A DNA stretch of 64,000 nucleotides. Origin: Micromonospora sp045209745 (GTDB lineage: Bacteria > Actinomycetota > Actinomycetes > Mycobacteriales > Micromonosporaceae). Position numbers and translations under genes: made by a program. How positions within the stretch are numbered: the stretch's first letter is position 1; every line of letters starts with the position of its first letter. Shown here one piece after another: positions 25,831 through 33,074 of this stretch. The notes under the pieces were generated by a model that was not told the DNA's origin, made no database searches, and saw only the letters and a list, made by a program, of their open reading frames with translations. Location: NCBI RefSeq assembly GCF_045209745.1, contig NZ_CP109273.1, positions 1,736,001 to 1,800,000 of the forward strand, written 5' to 3'.

Positions 25831-26850
25831 TCAGAGGGTGAGCTGCCAGTCGGTCCAGGAGTCCACCGGGCGGAAGCCGAGCTGCTCGTTGATCGCCACC
25901 ATGTAGCTGTTGCTCGCCGCGTTCCAGGTGTCGATCACTTCTACCGCCGGCTCATGGGTAAGCAGGTGGTGCAGGTTCTCCGCCTTGGCGATGAGGCCGA
26001 GCCGGTGCCCACGGTGGGCCGGGTCGACGATGGTGATCTGCTGGAACGCGTGCCAGTCGGCGGAGGCGCCCACGTCCAGCAGGGTCCAGGCGACGATCCG
26101 GCCGGTCTCCTCGTGGCGCATGCCGAGGTGGTAACGCCGCCGGCCCTTGGCGTCCAGGGCGCGCTCGGTGCCACGGATGCGCTCGGCGTCCACCTGTTCC
26201 GGCTCCCACTGCACGTCACCCATGGGTGCGTCCGTCAGCAGGCGGCCGTCCAGGTAGGCGATGTCCGCGACGTACTCCTGCGGGGTCGCCCCCTGCCAGC
26301 AGACCGGCTGGTAGCCCTCGGCCCGCGGTCGGGCCTCGGCCAGCGCCGCCCGCAGCGCGACCCGGTCGATCTCGCCGACGTCGAGCCGGCGACGGACCTC
26401 GGCCAGCGCGGACTGGGCGCCGGTCGAGGCGGCGAACGCGTCACCCGCCACCGATCGGGCCGGCCCGTCGGGCAGCGCGGAGACGGTCATCGCGACCACC
26501 CGCTTGCGCCCGTGCTCGCGCAGCAGGCGCACCCCGTACTCGTGCAGCGCCCGGCCGACGCCGCGCCGACGCAGCTCGGGACGCACCACCAGCTCGGCGG
26601 TGGCGTTGTCGGTGTTGTCGAGCTGCGGCAGGTCCAGCTGAAGGTAGCCGGCCGGCACGCCGTCCAGTCGGGCCAGTGCCCAGAGCGAGTTGGTGCCGGG
26701 CATCGGCGTGTGGAACAGCGCGTCGAAGCGCCGCCGGCAGAAGGGCGGGAAGTCCGGCAGATCGACGTCGTTGGCCGACGCCCCGATCCGGTACGCCTCG
26801 TCGACCGACGCCCCGTCGGCGCCGTCGAACGACGCGATCGTGATGCTCAT
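25831..26850 (-). CDS. GNAT acetyltransferase with two domains
   Basis: 339-residue protein. The N-terminal GNAT domain carries LVVRPELRRRGVGRALHEYGVRLL (about residues 93-116). The C-terminal half has a second, degenerate GNAT domain with ITIVDPAHRGHRLGLIAKAENL and IDTWNAASNSYMVAINEQLGF. The MxAIN-xxLGF ending is common in a large actinobacterial GNAT group of unknown substrate. The start at ATG 26850 is the first in-frame codon followed by family-like sequence. A perfect 35-base palindrome lies 26 bases upstream. Confidence 0.83.
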   Translation of the reverse strand: MSITIASFDGADGASVDEAYRIGASANDVDLPDFPPFCRRRFDALFHTPMPGTNSLWALARLDGVPAGYLQLDLPQLDNTDNATAELVVRPELRRRGVGRALHEYGVRLLREHGRKRVVAMTVSALPDGPARSVAGDAFAASTGAQSALAEVRRRLDVGEIDRVALRAALAEARPRAEGYQPVCWQGATPQEYVADIAYLDGRLLTDAPMGDVQWEPEQVDAERIRGTERALDAKGRRRYHLGMRHEETGRIVAWTLLDVGASADWHAFQQITIVDPAHRGHRLGLIAKAENLHHLLTHEPAVEVIDTWNAASNSYMVAINEQLGFRPVDSWTDWQLTL

Positions 26851-26875
26851 GGCGCTGAGCGTGCACTCGGGAAAG

Positions 26876-26910
26876 CGATCGGGCCAGCGAATTATTCGCT
26901 GGCCCGATCG
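26876..26910. repeat. Perfect 35-base palindrome
   Basis: A 17-base arm (26876-26892, CGATCGGGCCAGCGAAT) is repeated inverted at 26894-26910 around a single T. As RNA it would fold with a five- to seven-base AU loop. It lies just upstream of the GNAT start and downstream of thrC, so it could be a terminator for thrC transcripts or an operator for the GNAT gene. Confidence 0.75.
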
Positions 26911-26935
26911 AACGTGGTCGGGAGGGACACTCGCA

Positions 26936-26952
26936 CAACGCCTCCGGCGTTG
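26936..26952. terminator. Short hairpin downstream of thrC
   Basis: CAACGCC, TCC, GGCGTTG: seven perfect pairs with a three-base loop, about 150 bases beyond the thrC stop on the minus strand. A plausible accessory terminator; no T tract follows. Confidence 0.45.
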
Positions 26953-27100
26953 GGTCGCAAGAACTTCAAAAGTCTTCGGCGAAATGCCCTCCCGCACGGA
27001 GCATCTTGCGCCGTCCGGTTCCTGCCGTCAAGTCCGTAGCGGCGGGTTTTCCACACTCACAGCGAAAATCCAGTTACCCGGCGGATCGACCCGTCCGGAG

Positions 27101-28387
27101 TCAGCCGAGGAGGCCGGCGTCGCGCGCGGCACGCAGCGAGGGCTTGATGTGGTGGGTCGGGCCGATCTGGCCAGCCACCGCGTCGATGGTCTTCAGCCCT
27201 TCGCCGGTGTTGAACACGACAGTCTCCGCCGTCGGGTCGAGCCGACCGGACTCGACCAGCTTGCGCAGCACCGCCACGGTCACCCCGCCGGCGGTCTCGG
27301 CGAAGACGCCGGTGGTGCGGGCCAGATCGCGGATGCCGGCGCGGATCTCGTCGTCGTCGGCGTACTCCATCCAACCGCCGGTGCGGCGGACCGCCTCCAG
27401 GGCGTAGAGGCCGGCGGCCGGGTCGCCGATGTTGAGCGACTTGGCGATGCCGGTGGGTTTGACCGGGGTGATCGTGTCGGTGTCGGCGTGCAGGGCGGTG
27501 GCGATCGGGTTGCAGCCTGCCGACTGGGCACCGAAGACCTTCCAGCCACCGGCCGGGGCCTCGACCAGGCCGATCTCCACCAGCTCGGAGAACGCCTTGT
27601 CAATCTTGGTGAGCAACTCGCCGCTGGCCATCGGGATGACCACCTGCGCGGGGATCCGCCAGCCGAGCTGCTCGGCCACCTCGTAGCCGAGCGTCTTGGA
27701 GCCCTCCGCGTAGTACGGCCGGACGTTGACGTTGACGAAGGCGGTGTCCTCGAATTCGTCGGTCTCCACCAGCTCGCCGCAGAGCCGGTTGACGTCGTCG
27801 TAGGAGCCGTCGATGGCGACCAGCTCGCCGCCGTAGACGGCGGTGTTGATGACCTTGCCCTGTTCGAGGTCGCTGGGGATGAAGACCACCGAGGGCACCC
27901 CGGCGCGGGCGGCGTGCGCGGCCACCGAGTTGGCCAGGTTGCCGGTCGACGCGCAGGCGAACCGGGTGAAGCCGAGCGCCTTCGCGGCGGTGAGCGCCAC
28001 CGAGACGACCCGGTCCTTGAACGAGTGGGTGGGGTTGGCGCTGTCGTCCTTGACCCAGAGCGGCGCGGTGATGCCCAGCTCGGCGGCGAGGTGCGGGGCC
28101 GCCACCAGCGGGGTCAGCCCCGGGTCGAGGGTGACCCGGCTGTCCGGGTCCTGACCGGCCGGGAGCAGCGCGGCGTACCGCCAGATGTTCTTCGGGCCGG
28201 CCTCGATCTGCTGGCGGGTGACGGTGGCCAGTGCGGCCGTGTCGTAGTCGACCTCCAGCGGGCCGAAACACTCGTAACAGGCGTGCTGGGCGGCGAGCGG
28301 GTAGCGGGCCGAACAGGCGCGGCAGACCAGGGCGCGAGCGGGGCTGGCGGAGGTGTCGATGCCGGAGGCGGGGAGCGTCGACGTCAT
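27101..28387 (-). CDS. thrC: Threonine synthase
   Basis: 428-residue PLP enzyme that converts O-phosphohomoserine to threonine. The cofactor lysine is K124 in NPTHSFKDR, and the phosphate-binding loop is in STGNLANSVAA. An N-terminal cysteine-rich lead (Cys22, Cys25, Cys37, Cys40) resembles the zinc-ribbon-like start seen in many threonine synthases. The start is ATG 28387, with AGAGGA eight bases upstream. That ribosome site overlaps the 3' strand of helix P1 of a SAM-I riboswitch, so translation should fall when S-adenosylmethionine is abundant. No hom or thrB gene adjoins. Confidence 0.93.
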   Translation of the reverse strand: MTSTLPASGIDTSASPARALVCRACSARYPLAAQHACYECFGPLEVDYDTAALATVTRQQIEAGPKNIWRYAALLPAGQDPDSRVTLDPGLTPLVAAPHLAAELGITAPLWVKDDSANPTHSFKDRVVSVALTAAKALGFTRFACASTGNLANSVAAHAARAGVPSVVFIPSDLEQGKVINTAVYGGELVAIDGSYDDVNRLCGELVETDEFEDTAFVNVNVRPYYAEGSKTLGYEVAEQLGWRIPAQVVIPMASGELLTKIDKAFSELVEIGLVEAPAGGWKVFGAQSAGCNPIATALHADTDTITPVKPTGIAKSLNIGDPAAGLYALEAVRRTGGWMEYADDDEIRAGIRDLARTTGVFAETAGGVTVAVLRKLVESGRLDPTAETVVFNTGEGLKTIDAVAGQIGPTHHIKPSLRAARDAGLLG

Positions 28388-28400
28388 GTCGAGGAGTCCT

Positions 28401-28532
28401 CTCATCTTTCCCCGCATCGCACGGTGCGGCGGGGACGGAATTGGCACCTGCCCCGCGGGTCGCTCAGCGGTGAGCGCGCGGGGTGGTTGCCGGGGCGTCG
28501 TCGGGCCGTATCCCTAAGCCCCTCTGGATGAG
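28401..28532 (-). ncRNA. SAM-I (S-box) riboswitch upstream of thrC
   Basis: Read on the minus strand, the leader contains the S-box hallmarks in order. CTCATC (28532-28527) is the P1 5' strand. AGAGGGGCTTAGGGATA follows, then GGCCCGACGACGCCCCGGCAACC, the kink-turn/P2 strings. A GC-rich P3, GGTGCCAATTCC (joining P3 to P4) and a P4 stem CCCCGC/GCGGGG come next. GAAAGATGAG closes P1 at 28401. The last P1 bases run into the thrC ribosome site (GATGAGAGGA), which implies translational control without a separate terminator. This is a sequence match to a known aptamer class; ligand binding is inferred. Confidence 0.92.
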
Positions 28533-28815
28533 GTATGCAGTTGTGCCGTCGATTCTAGGCAACGTCGACGGCGGCCTCCACCGCAGATCCCAGTGAGTGG
28601 GTCAGCGGACGCTCACCGCCCTCTTTGCCGGCCGCGGTCCTCGCCTCGGGCAGGTGGACCTGCCACCGGCGCACGCTGTGGAGCTGAATCGTTTGTGACA
28701 TCAGCGAAGGGCGGGCTCCGGAACTGGGCCAATCCCACGTTGCGGGCGACCCCTGACCGGACGCGTCGCCGAAGCCGCCTCGTCGAGGCTCCGGCGACGC
28801 GCGGTACGTGTGTGG
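28533..28815. other. Intergenic region between thrC leader and DoxX gene
   Basis: No gene is supported here; the open frame at 28593-29066 has non-native composition and runs into the opposite DoxX gene. It contains one copy of the palindrome-like motif described at 28684-28704, and presumably the minus-strand promoter for the thrC leader. Confidence 0.6.
28684..28704. repeat. Third copy of a CTGA-TCGT-ACGA-TCAG type motif
   Basis: CTGAATCGTTTGTGACATCA followed by G, preceded by GTGGAG. It matches the two motif copies at 55766-55786 and 55891-55911 except for two bases in the centre (TGTGA for TACGA). The motif is an imperfect palindrome with CTGA/TCAG outer and TCGT/ACGA inner half-sites. 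It could be a regulator site or a REP-like sequence. Confidence 0.6.
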
Positions 28816-29274
28816 TCAGACGGACACCGAACTCGGCTCGGCCGCCGACACCGCCGGCGAAGACGGAGCGCCGCCGCGACGCCGGGCGAGCAGTGTGTCG
28901 AGCGCCCAGGAACCTGGGCCGAGGGTCGCTACCAGCAGGAACGACCAGCAGAAGAGAGCTGACAGCTCACCCCCGTTGCGCAGCGGCAGCAGGCCCTCGG
29001 GCTGGTGCACCACGAAATAGGCGTACGCCATCGAGCCGGAGGCGAGGAGCGCGGCGGGCCGGGTGAAGAGCCCGATCAGCACCAACGCGCCGCAGACCAG
29101 TTGGATCAGCGCGGCCCACCAGCCCGGCCAGGTGCCGAACGGTATCGCCTTACCGGTCATCGGGTTGCCGCCGAACAACCCGAAGACCGAGGACAGGCCG
29201 TGCAACGTGAACAGCAGGCCGGTCACGATGCGAAACAGGGACAGGGTCGGCCCGCCGAGCCGAGAGACGTTCAT
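28816..29274 (-). CDS. DoxX family membrane protein
   Basis: 152-residue protein with four membrane helices: FRIVTGLLFTLHGLSSVFGLF, WWAALIQLVCGALVLIGLF, ALLASGSMAYAYFVVHQP and LFCWSFLLVATLGPG. The HGLSSVFGLFGG segment after helix 1 and the MAYAYF motif fit the DoxX family. Some members sit in thiosulfate or redox-stress complexes; the role here is not known. The start is ATG 29274, with GGAGG eight bases upstream. It is monocistronic. Confidence 0.88.
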   Translation of the reverse strand: MNVSRLGGPTLSLFRIVTGLLFTLHGLSSVFGLFGGNPMTGKAIPFGTWPGWWAALIQLVCGALVLIGLFTRPAALLASGSMAYAYFVVHQPEGLLPLRNGGELSALFCWSFLLVATLGPGSWALDTLLARRRGGAPSSPAVSAAEPSSVSV

Positions 29275-29596
29275 GGAAACCTCCATGGATAGGAATCGAT
29301 ACTCACCCATGGTGAAGCATGAACGCATTGAAGTTCATAAATTCCTTGCTGGTGGGAAAATCCCCGGCCGAAACATGCCAGGGCTGCACCCGTGGCGACG
29401 AGCAGCCCGGTGGCAATGCGGGGGTGCCGATGCCCCTCAGCTGCGCCCACACAAGAACTCGACCCGAGCGCCATGCCAGGCCGACCGCCATGGGAGCGCT
29501 CCCGAACTGACGGTACTGCCTGTCGAGCGCCCCGTACAGCAGTCGAACGGCCCCAGACACGGGGCAGACGGCCGGCCCTACGAGAGAGATGACGCG
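29275..29596. other. Intergenic region upstream of doxX-like gene
   Basis: No gene is recognised in these 322 bases. Next to the DoxX start the sequence is relatively AT-rich and contains the inverted repeat ATGAAC, eight bases, GTTCAT (29319-29338), a candidate operator for that gene. The rest is GC-rich with no coding signal on either strand. Confidence 0.5.
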
Positions 29597-29833
29597 CTAC
29601 GCCACCTCGCTCGCCGAGATGGCGTTGTTCTTGATCGTCCGCAGGATCGAGACCATGCGGTCGGCGTCGTCGTTGGAGAACAGGGCCTCAGGTCCGCGCG
29701 GAGCGACGCCGTTGAACGGGGACTCGTAGAGGCGTCCCGGCTCCGTCACACCGTTCATCGCCAGGTCGTTGATGATCAGGTTGATGAAGTCGAGCTGGGC
29801 GCCATTGAGCGTCCGTAGCTCGCAGTCCCGATG
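29597..29833 (-). pseudogene. Type I restriction HsdR C-terminal fragment (EcoEI R-like)
   Basis: Minus-strand reading frame without a start codon context, ending at a stop at 29599-29597. It reads LNGAQLDFINLIINDLAMNG, then VTEPGRLYESPFNGVAPRGP, EALFSNDDADRMVSILRTI and KNNAISASEVA. This is the conserved C-terminal module of EcoEI-type HsdR subunits (QxxFxNxxIxxLxxxGV, LYExPFxxxxPxGPExLF). About 75 residues remain of a protein normally near 800-1000. The break lies ten bases from the GntR stop, so a deletion fused the HsdR tail to the regulator locus. The family match rests on recalled motif pattern, not a search. Confidence 0.72.
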
Positions 29834-29842
29834 CCTGCGGAT

Positions 29843-30073
29843 CTACTCGGCAACGAAGACGCCGAGGCCCTGATGGCCGTACAACTCGCCGGTCTCGATC
29901 AGGATCGTGATGGCCTGCCGGACGGTCGACTGACTGCCCACGTTGTAGAGGTCCGCCAGCTCCTTGGTCGAGGGCAGCTTGTGCCCGGGTGGCCACTCGC
30001 CGTCGGCGATACGCCTCCTGATGTCAGCGATGATCCGCCGGTAGTGCGGCTCGAACTTCCGTGGTGAGGGCAT
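29843..30073 (-). CDS. Short GntR-type DNA-binding regulator
   Basis: 76-residue protein that is almost only a GntR winged helix-turn-helix: YRRIIADIRRRIADGEWPPG, KLPSTKELADLYNVGSQSTV, RQAITILIETGELYGHQGLG, VFV. The effector domain is absent. Short GntR proteins of this sort are common in actinobacterial mobile elements, but the loss could also result from the deletion that put the HsdR fossil behind it. The start is ATG 30073. An upstream CCAGCTAGGCA at 30086-30096 is a candidate autoregulatory site. Confidence 0.8.
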   Translation of the reverse strand: MPSPRKFEPHYRRIIADIRRRIADGEWPPGHKLPSTKELADLYNVGSQSTVRQAITILIETGELYGHQGLGVFVAE

Positions 30074-30085
30074 GCGAGGTACTCC

Positions 30086-30096
30086 CAGCTAGGCAT
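30086..30096. promoter_or_regulatory. CCAGCTAGGCA site 1, candidate GntR operator
   Basis: CCAGCTAGGCA lies 13 bases upstream of the gntR start. The same 11 bases recur at 30182-30192, upstream of the divergent mini-operon. Two identical sites on either side of a divergent promoter region next to a small regulator suggest its binding sites. Confidence 0.4.
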
Positions 30097-30181
30097 GCCC
30101 ATCTGATCACGACAACAGGAGTCACCTCAAGCGCATCGTTGACTTCACCGGCATTACCAGTAAAGCTGTGCAGAGGAACTT

Positions 30182-30192
30182 CCAGCTAGGCA
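30182..30192. promoter_or_regulatory. CCAGCTAGGCA site 2, candidate GntR operator
   Basis: Second identical copy of the 11-base site, about 95 bases from the first and roughly 110 bases upstream of the first ORF of the mini-operon. Confidence 0.4.
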
Positions 30193-30207
30193 CTGGGCGG
30201 TTCCCCC

Positions 30208-30274
30208 TGCCGGGGCAGCGCGCAGGGCGGTTCAGATGTCCCCCATCTGGGCTGGTTGTCGCGCTGCCCCGGCA
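30208..30274 (+). promoter_or_regulatory. Structured leader (long inverted repeat)
   Basis: TGCCGGGGCAGCGCG (30208-30222) is the exact reverse complement of CGCGCTGCCCCGGCA (30260-30274). Between them an inner CAGATG/CATCTG hairpin sits on a CCCC-containing loop. The structure ends about 15 bases before AAAGGAGGG, the ribosome site of the next ORF. It may be an attenuator, a protein-binding leader or a small RNA; it matches no class I can name. Confidence 0.6.
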
Positions 30275-30300
30275 CCCACCAATCCAAAAGGAGGGCCAAC

Positions 30301-30541
30301 GTGACGGTGCCCGAAGCAAGCGCCGCCTGGGGGGGTCGAGCAGGTGGCCGGCGAGCTGCGCGAGACGTACCTCGCCGTGGCCGCCGCGACCGTTCTGCTG
30401 GAGCGGACCAGCGCGGGCTGCGCCCACCCGGCGATCCGGCAGGCCCGACGCAGCGGGGACGACGCGCTGGCGTTGTTCGCTACTCCAGAGCGCGCGCCCG
30501 CCGCAGCGCCCCGCCGCGTCTTGCAGTTCCGGTCGCCGTGA
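30301..30541 (+). pseudogene. Mini-operon ORF 1, frameshifted in a G7 run
   Basis: AAAGGAGGG precedes GTG 30301 by five bases. The frame VTVPEASAAWG is good until a run of seven G (30329-30335); one G fewer joins it to VEQVAGELRETYLAVAAATV, then LLERTSAGCAHPAIRQARRS, GDDALALF and on to a stop at 30541. The joined product would be about 79 residues, cytosolic and helical, with native codon bias on both sides. No family was recognised. The stop overlaps the next ATG (TGATG), so translation of the two was coupled. It is either a true pseudogene, a phase-variable tract or a base-call error. Confidence 0.6.
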
Positions 30542-30782
30542 TGCCTGGAATGCCCCCTAAGTCGAGGCAGAAAGTGCAAGATCGCGAGAACGGGGCGGCC
30601 GCGGATCAAGGCCGCCGGCCAGCAACTCGTTGATGCCGGCCAGGCCGACGCGGCCACCGAGGCAGCGAGCGGGCAGGTGGTCCAGGGCCGCCGAACAGCT
30701 CGACCTGATGTCGGAGCGTCTCACGGCGGCCGTCGCGGCGCTCACGTCGTACACCGAAGGGTTGTCCGGAGCGACCACCTGA
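30541..30782 (+). pseudogene. Mini-operon ORF 2, two apparent one-base insertions
   Basis: ATG 30541 overlaps the stop of ORF 1. The frame reads MPGMPPKSRQKVQDRENGAA. Dropping one G near 30611 continues to IKAAGQQLVDAGQADAATEA and ASGQVVQ; dropping one G near 30698 continues to AAEQLDLMSERLTAAVAALT and SYTEGLSGATT, stop 30782. The repaired protein is about 79 residues, Ala/Gln-rich and strongly helical or coiled-coil. Each segment has genome-typical G/C-ending codons, which supports that this was one gene. No family was recognised. Confidence 0.55.
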
Positions 30783-30881
30783 AGCCGGCCCGGGGCGGGT
30801 GCCGGGCTCCGACCGGCGTGGGTCCGGACCCCCGCCGGCCGCCCCCGCCCGCCTCGGCGCCGCCGCAGCGAAGGGAGAACC

Positions 30882-31169
30882 ATGACGGAGTACGAGGTGC
30901 CGCCCCGCTGGATCGTGCACCTGCCGACGACGCTGACCAGCGTGGACGGCGCACGGGCGCTGGCCGAGGCACTGCGCGACTCGCTCGGCCATGTCAGCGC
31001 TATCGACTTCGGCGAGACTACTCTGAGCGAGGAGGACCGCCAGTTCGTGCGTACCCGGGTCTGGTGCGACCACCGCCTCCCCGGCGGCGCCCGCTGCGGC
31101 CCTGCCGCTCGACCACCCCGGCGGGTTGTGTGGGGCCGGTCCGGCAGCCGTGAAAACATGCTCGGATGA
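30882..31169 (+). CDS. Small protein of unknown function, possible late frameshift
   Basis: 95-residue product from ATG 30882, which has AAGGGAGAA upstream. Residues 1-70 look genuine: PPRWIVHLPTTLTSVDGARA, LAEALRDSLGHVSAIDFGET, LSEEDRQFVRTRVWCDHRL. After LPGGARC the sequence becomes Arg-rich, as a wrong frame does in this genome. Removing one G near 31100 gives ALPLDHPGGLCG and a stop at 31192. Against that, the annotated stop at 31167-31169 overlaps the next ATG in a normal ATGA junction. Both endings are possible. No family was identified. Confidence 0.6.
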   Translation: MTEYEVPPRWIVHLPTTLTSVDGARALAEALRDSLGHVSAIDFGETTLSEEDRQFVRTRVWCDHRLPGGARCGPAARPPRRVVWGRSGSRENMLG

Positions 31170-32716
31170 GTCCCGAGAGCCGCCGCCGTAAGCGTGCCAA
31201 GCCCAGTCGGTCCGGCCAGCAGGTCGTGCGTCGCGCCCGTCCCGCCGGCGTGGATCAGTGCGACTGCGCGGCCTGCTCAGATGCTGACTTTGCCCCGCAG
31301 AACTTCATCGACGACCTGGTTGCCGGCGCTGCCGACCTGATCAAGACGGATGATCCCATCGAGGCCGAGTTGTTTGCCGCGACGTTCCTGTCCGCCGGTG
31401 ACCTTGCTGGCGAAGGCTTCACCGAGGCGCTCAACGAGGGCATGCTGCCGGCCGTCGCCGAAATCGGTACGTCGGAGGCGCTCGCGGTGCTGCTCGCGAT
31501 CGACTCCGTCCAGGAGGGCCCTGTTGCCGCAGCCGCCGCCCAGCGTCTGCTGGACGAGGGCGTGGCAGCGCCGAGTTGGGCCAGCGAGTTGCGCCAGCCC
31601 GTGCGGGTCGGCCCATGTCGACGGTTTGCCGACCCGGAGGGCAGCGCATCCATGCTCGTCTGCGCCTTCGAGCGAGCCGGGCGATCGTACGGGTTCGTCG
31701 TCCACGTCGACCACCTCGACTGTGACGCCGCGGCCGACATCGTGCTCTTCCCCGCCCACGCCCTGGACGAGGTTGTCACCACCATCCAGCAGAACGGCCG
31801 TCATGCCGGCCTGGCAATCGCCGAGGAATTGTTGGACCCGGCCGAGTTCCGGTGGCAGGTCGAACGTGCCCTCGACGCCCGCGCGGACCACGACCGGGAA
31901 CGTGACCCCTCGGAGTTCGACGACGAATTCGACGACGAGGACGGGCCAAGCTATCACCTGCTGGCGGTGCTGCTGCGAGCCCGGATCCGTACGCTGCCCG
32001 AGCCGACGCGCCCACCAGCCCAGCACGACGCCGGTCAGCCGACCCTCGATCTACTGGAGATGATGACCCAGATCGCCGAGCAGGCGCAGCAGATCCAAAC
32101 CCGGGCACGACGGCGTACCGCCGGGCGGAAGCTGCCGGCCAAACGGAAGAAATCCGGCCCTGCCGCACCCATCTACCAGCTCAAGGTGGGTCTGCGCGAG
32201 GCAAAGCCGCCGATCTGGCGGCGTCTGGAACTGCCCGCCGACACCAGCCTGGCCGACCTGCACGACATCATCCAGGTGGCCTTCGGCTGGGACGACTCCC
32301 ACCTGCACGTCTTCGAGACCGCGTACGGCGACTTCGGGGTCGCCGACCGGGAGTTGGGTCACCGCGCCGAAGCCCCGGTGACCCTGGAACAGGTCGCACC
32401 CGGCGTCGGTGACCGGTTCCGGTACACGTACGACTTCGGCGACAGCTGGGTGCACGAGATCGTTGTGGAGAAGGTGCTGCCTCGCCAGCTCATCGCGTAC
32501 CCGCGATGCACGGGCGGTCGGCGCGCGGCCCCGCCGGAAGACTGCGGCGGTGTCTGGGGCTACGCCGAACTTGTCGAGGTGTTGAACGATCCCGGTCACC
32601 CCGAGCACGGCGACCGGCTGGAATGGCTCGGACTGGCCTCGGCCGCCGACTTCCAGCCCGCCCGGTTCGACGCCACCGAGATCACCCGAGCCCTGGCCGA
32701 AGGGGGCCACGGGTGA
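31166..32716 (+). CDS. pRiA4b ORF-3-like domain protein
   Basis: 516-residue cytosolic protein. The C-terminal part (about residues 340-515) matches the plasmid pRiA4b ORF-3 family: YQLKVGLREAKPPIWRRLEL, LHDIIQVAFGWDDSHLHVF, YTYDFGDSWVHEIVVEKV, CTGGRRAAPPEDCGGVWGY. The N-terminal part (about 25-260) is a helical domain with an initial CDCAAC motif, not recognised. An acidic linker (FDDEFDDEDG) and a basic segment (RARRRTAGRKLPAKRKK) lie between them. pRiA4b ORF-3 proteins are widespread on plasmids and islands; their function is unknown. It overlaps its neighbours by four bases on each side, so it belongs to this operon. Confidence 0.85.
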   Translation: MSPESRRRKRAKPSRSGQQVVRRARPAGVDQCDCAACSDADFAPQNFIDDLVAGAADLIKTDDPIEAELFAATFLSAGDLAGEGFTEALNEGMLPAVAEIGTSEALAVLLAIDSVQEGPVAAAAAQRLLDEGVAAPSWASELRQPVRVGPCRRFADPEGSASMLVCAFERAGRSYGFVVHVDHLDCDAAADIVLFPAHALDEVVTTIQQNGRHAGLAIAEELLDPAEFRWQVERALDARADHDRERDPSEFDDEFDDEDGPSYHLLAVLLRARIRTLPEPTRPPAQHDAGQPTLDLLEMMTQIAEQAQQIQTRARRRTAGRKLPAKRKKSGPAAPIYQLKVGLREAKPPIWRRLELPADTSLADLHDIIQVAFGWDDSHLHVFETAYGDFGVADRELGHRAEAPVTLEQVAPGVGDRFRYTYDFGDSWVHEIVVEKVLPRQLIAYPRCTGGRRAAPPEDCGGVWGYAELVEVLNDPGHPEHGDRLEWLGLASAADFQPARFDATEITRALAEGGHG

Positions 32717-33060
32717 TCGACCCCGCCGGCGAGCTGATCCTCTACCGCGCCGATGACGGCGGCTCCGTCGTCCAGCTGCCAGCAGCCAAGGGGACCGTCT
32801 GGTTGACGCAGGCTCAGATGGCGGAGCTGTACGGCACATCGGTCCCCAACATCGTGCAGATCATGCGCCGAGTGCTGGTCGACGAGGAGGTGACCGAGGC
32901 AACTATTAACTCTGAGTTAGTAGTTCGCGTCGAGGGCGGCCGGCAGGTGCGGCGTGAGGTCAAGGTCTACAACCTGAACATGATCCTGGCCGTTGGCTAT
33001 GGGGCAGCTCGACAGGGCGCGCGACAGCCGCGGCCGGGCGACGCCGGCACGCCGACGTAG
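32713..33060 (+). pseudogene. Truncated RhuM-family protein
   Basis: GTG 32713 overlaps the preceding stop (GTGA). The first 95 or so residues match virulence RhuM proteins (ELILYRADDGGSVVQLPAAK, GTVWLTQAQMAELYGTSVPN, EGGRQVRREVKVYNLNMILA). The family normally continues for 200 or more residues past VGYR; here it changes to GAARQGARQPRPGDAGTPT and stops, 115 residues in all. The 3' part was replaced by unrelated sequence. The remaining DNA-binding-like part may still be expressed. Confidence 0.7.
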
Positions 33061-33074
33061 GCGAGGATCAACGG

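Noticed and set aside
30301..30633. Reading ORF 1 of the mini-operon straight through as one gene
   Set aside because: After the G run the zero frame becomes Arg-rich with poor third-position bias, while the shifted frame has native bias and a coupled stop.
30301..31192. Programmed ribosomal frameshifting as the cause of the shifts
   Set aside because: Three to four shifts in small genes at different sequence contexts, only one in a slippery G run, are not the pattern of programmed sites; kept only as a remote option.
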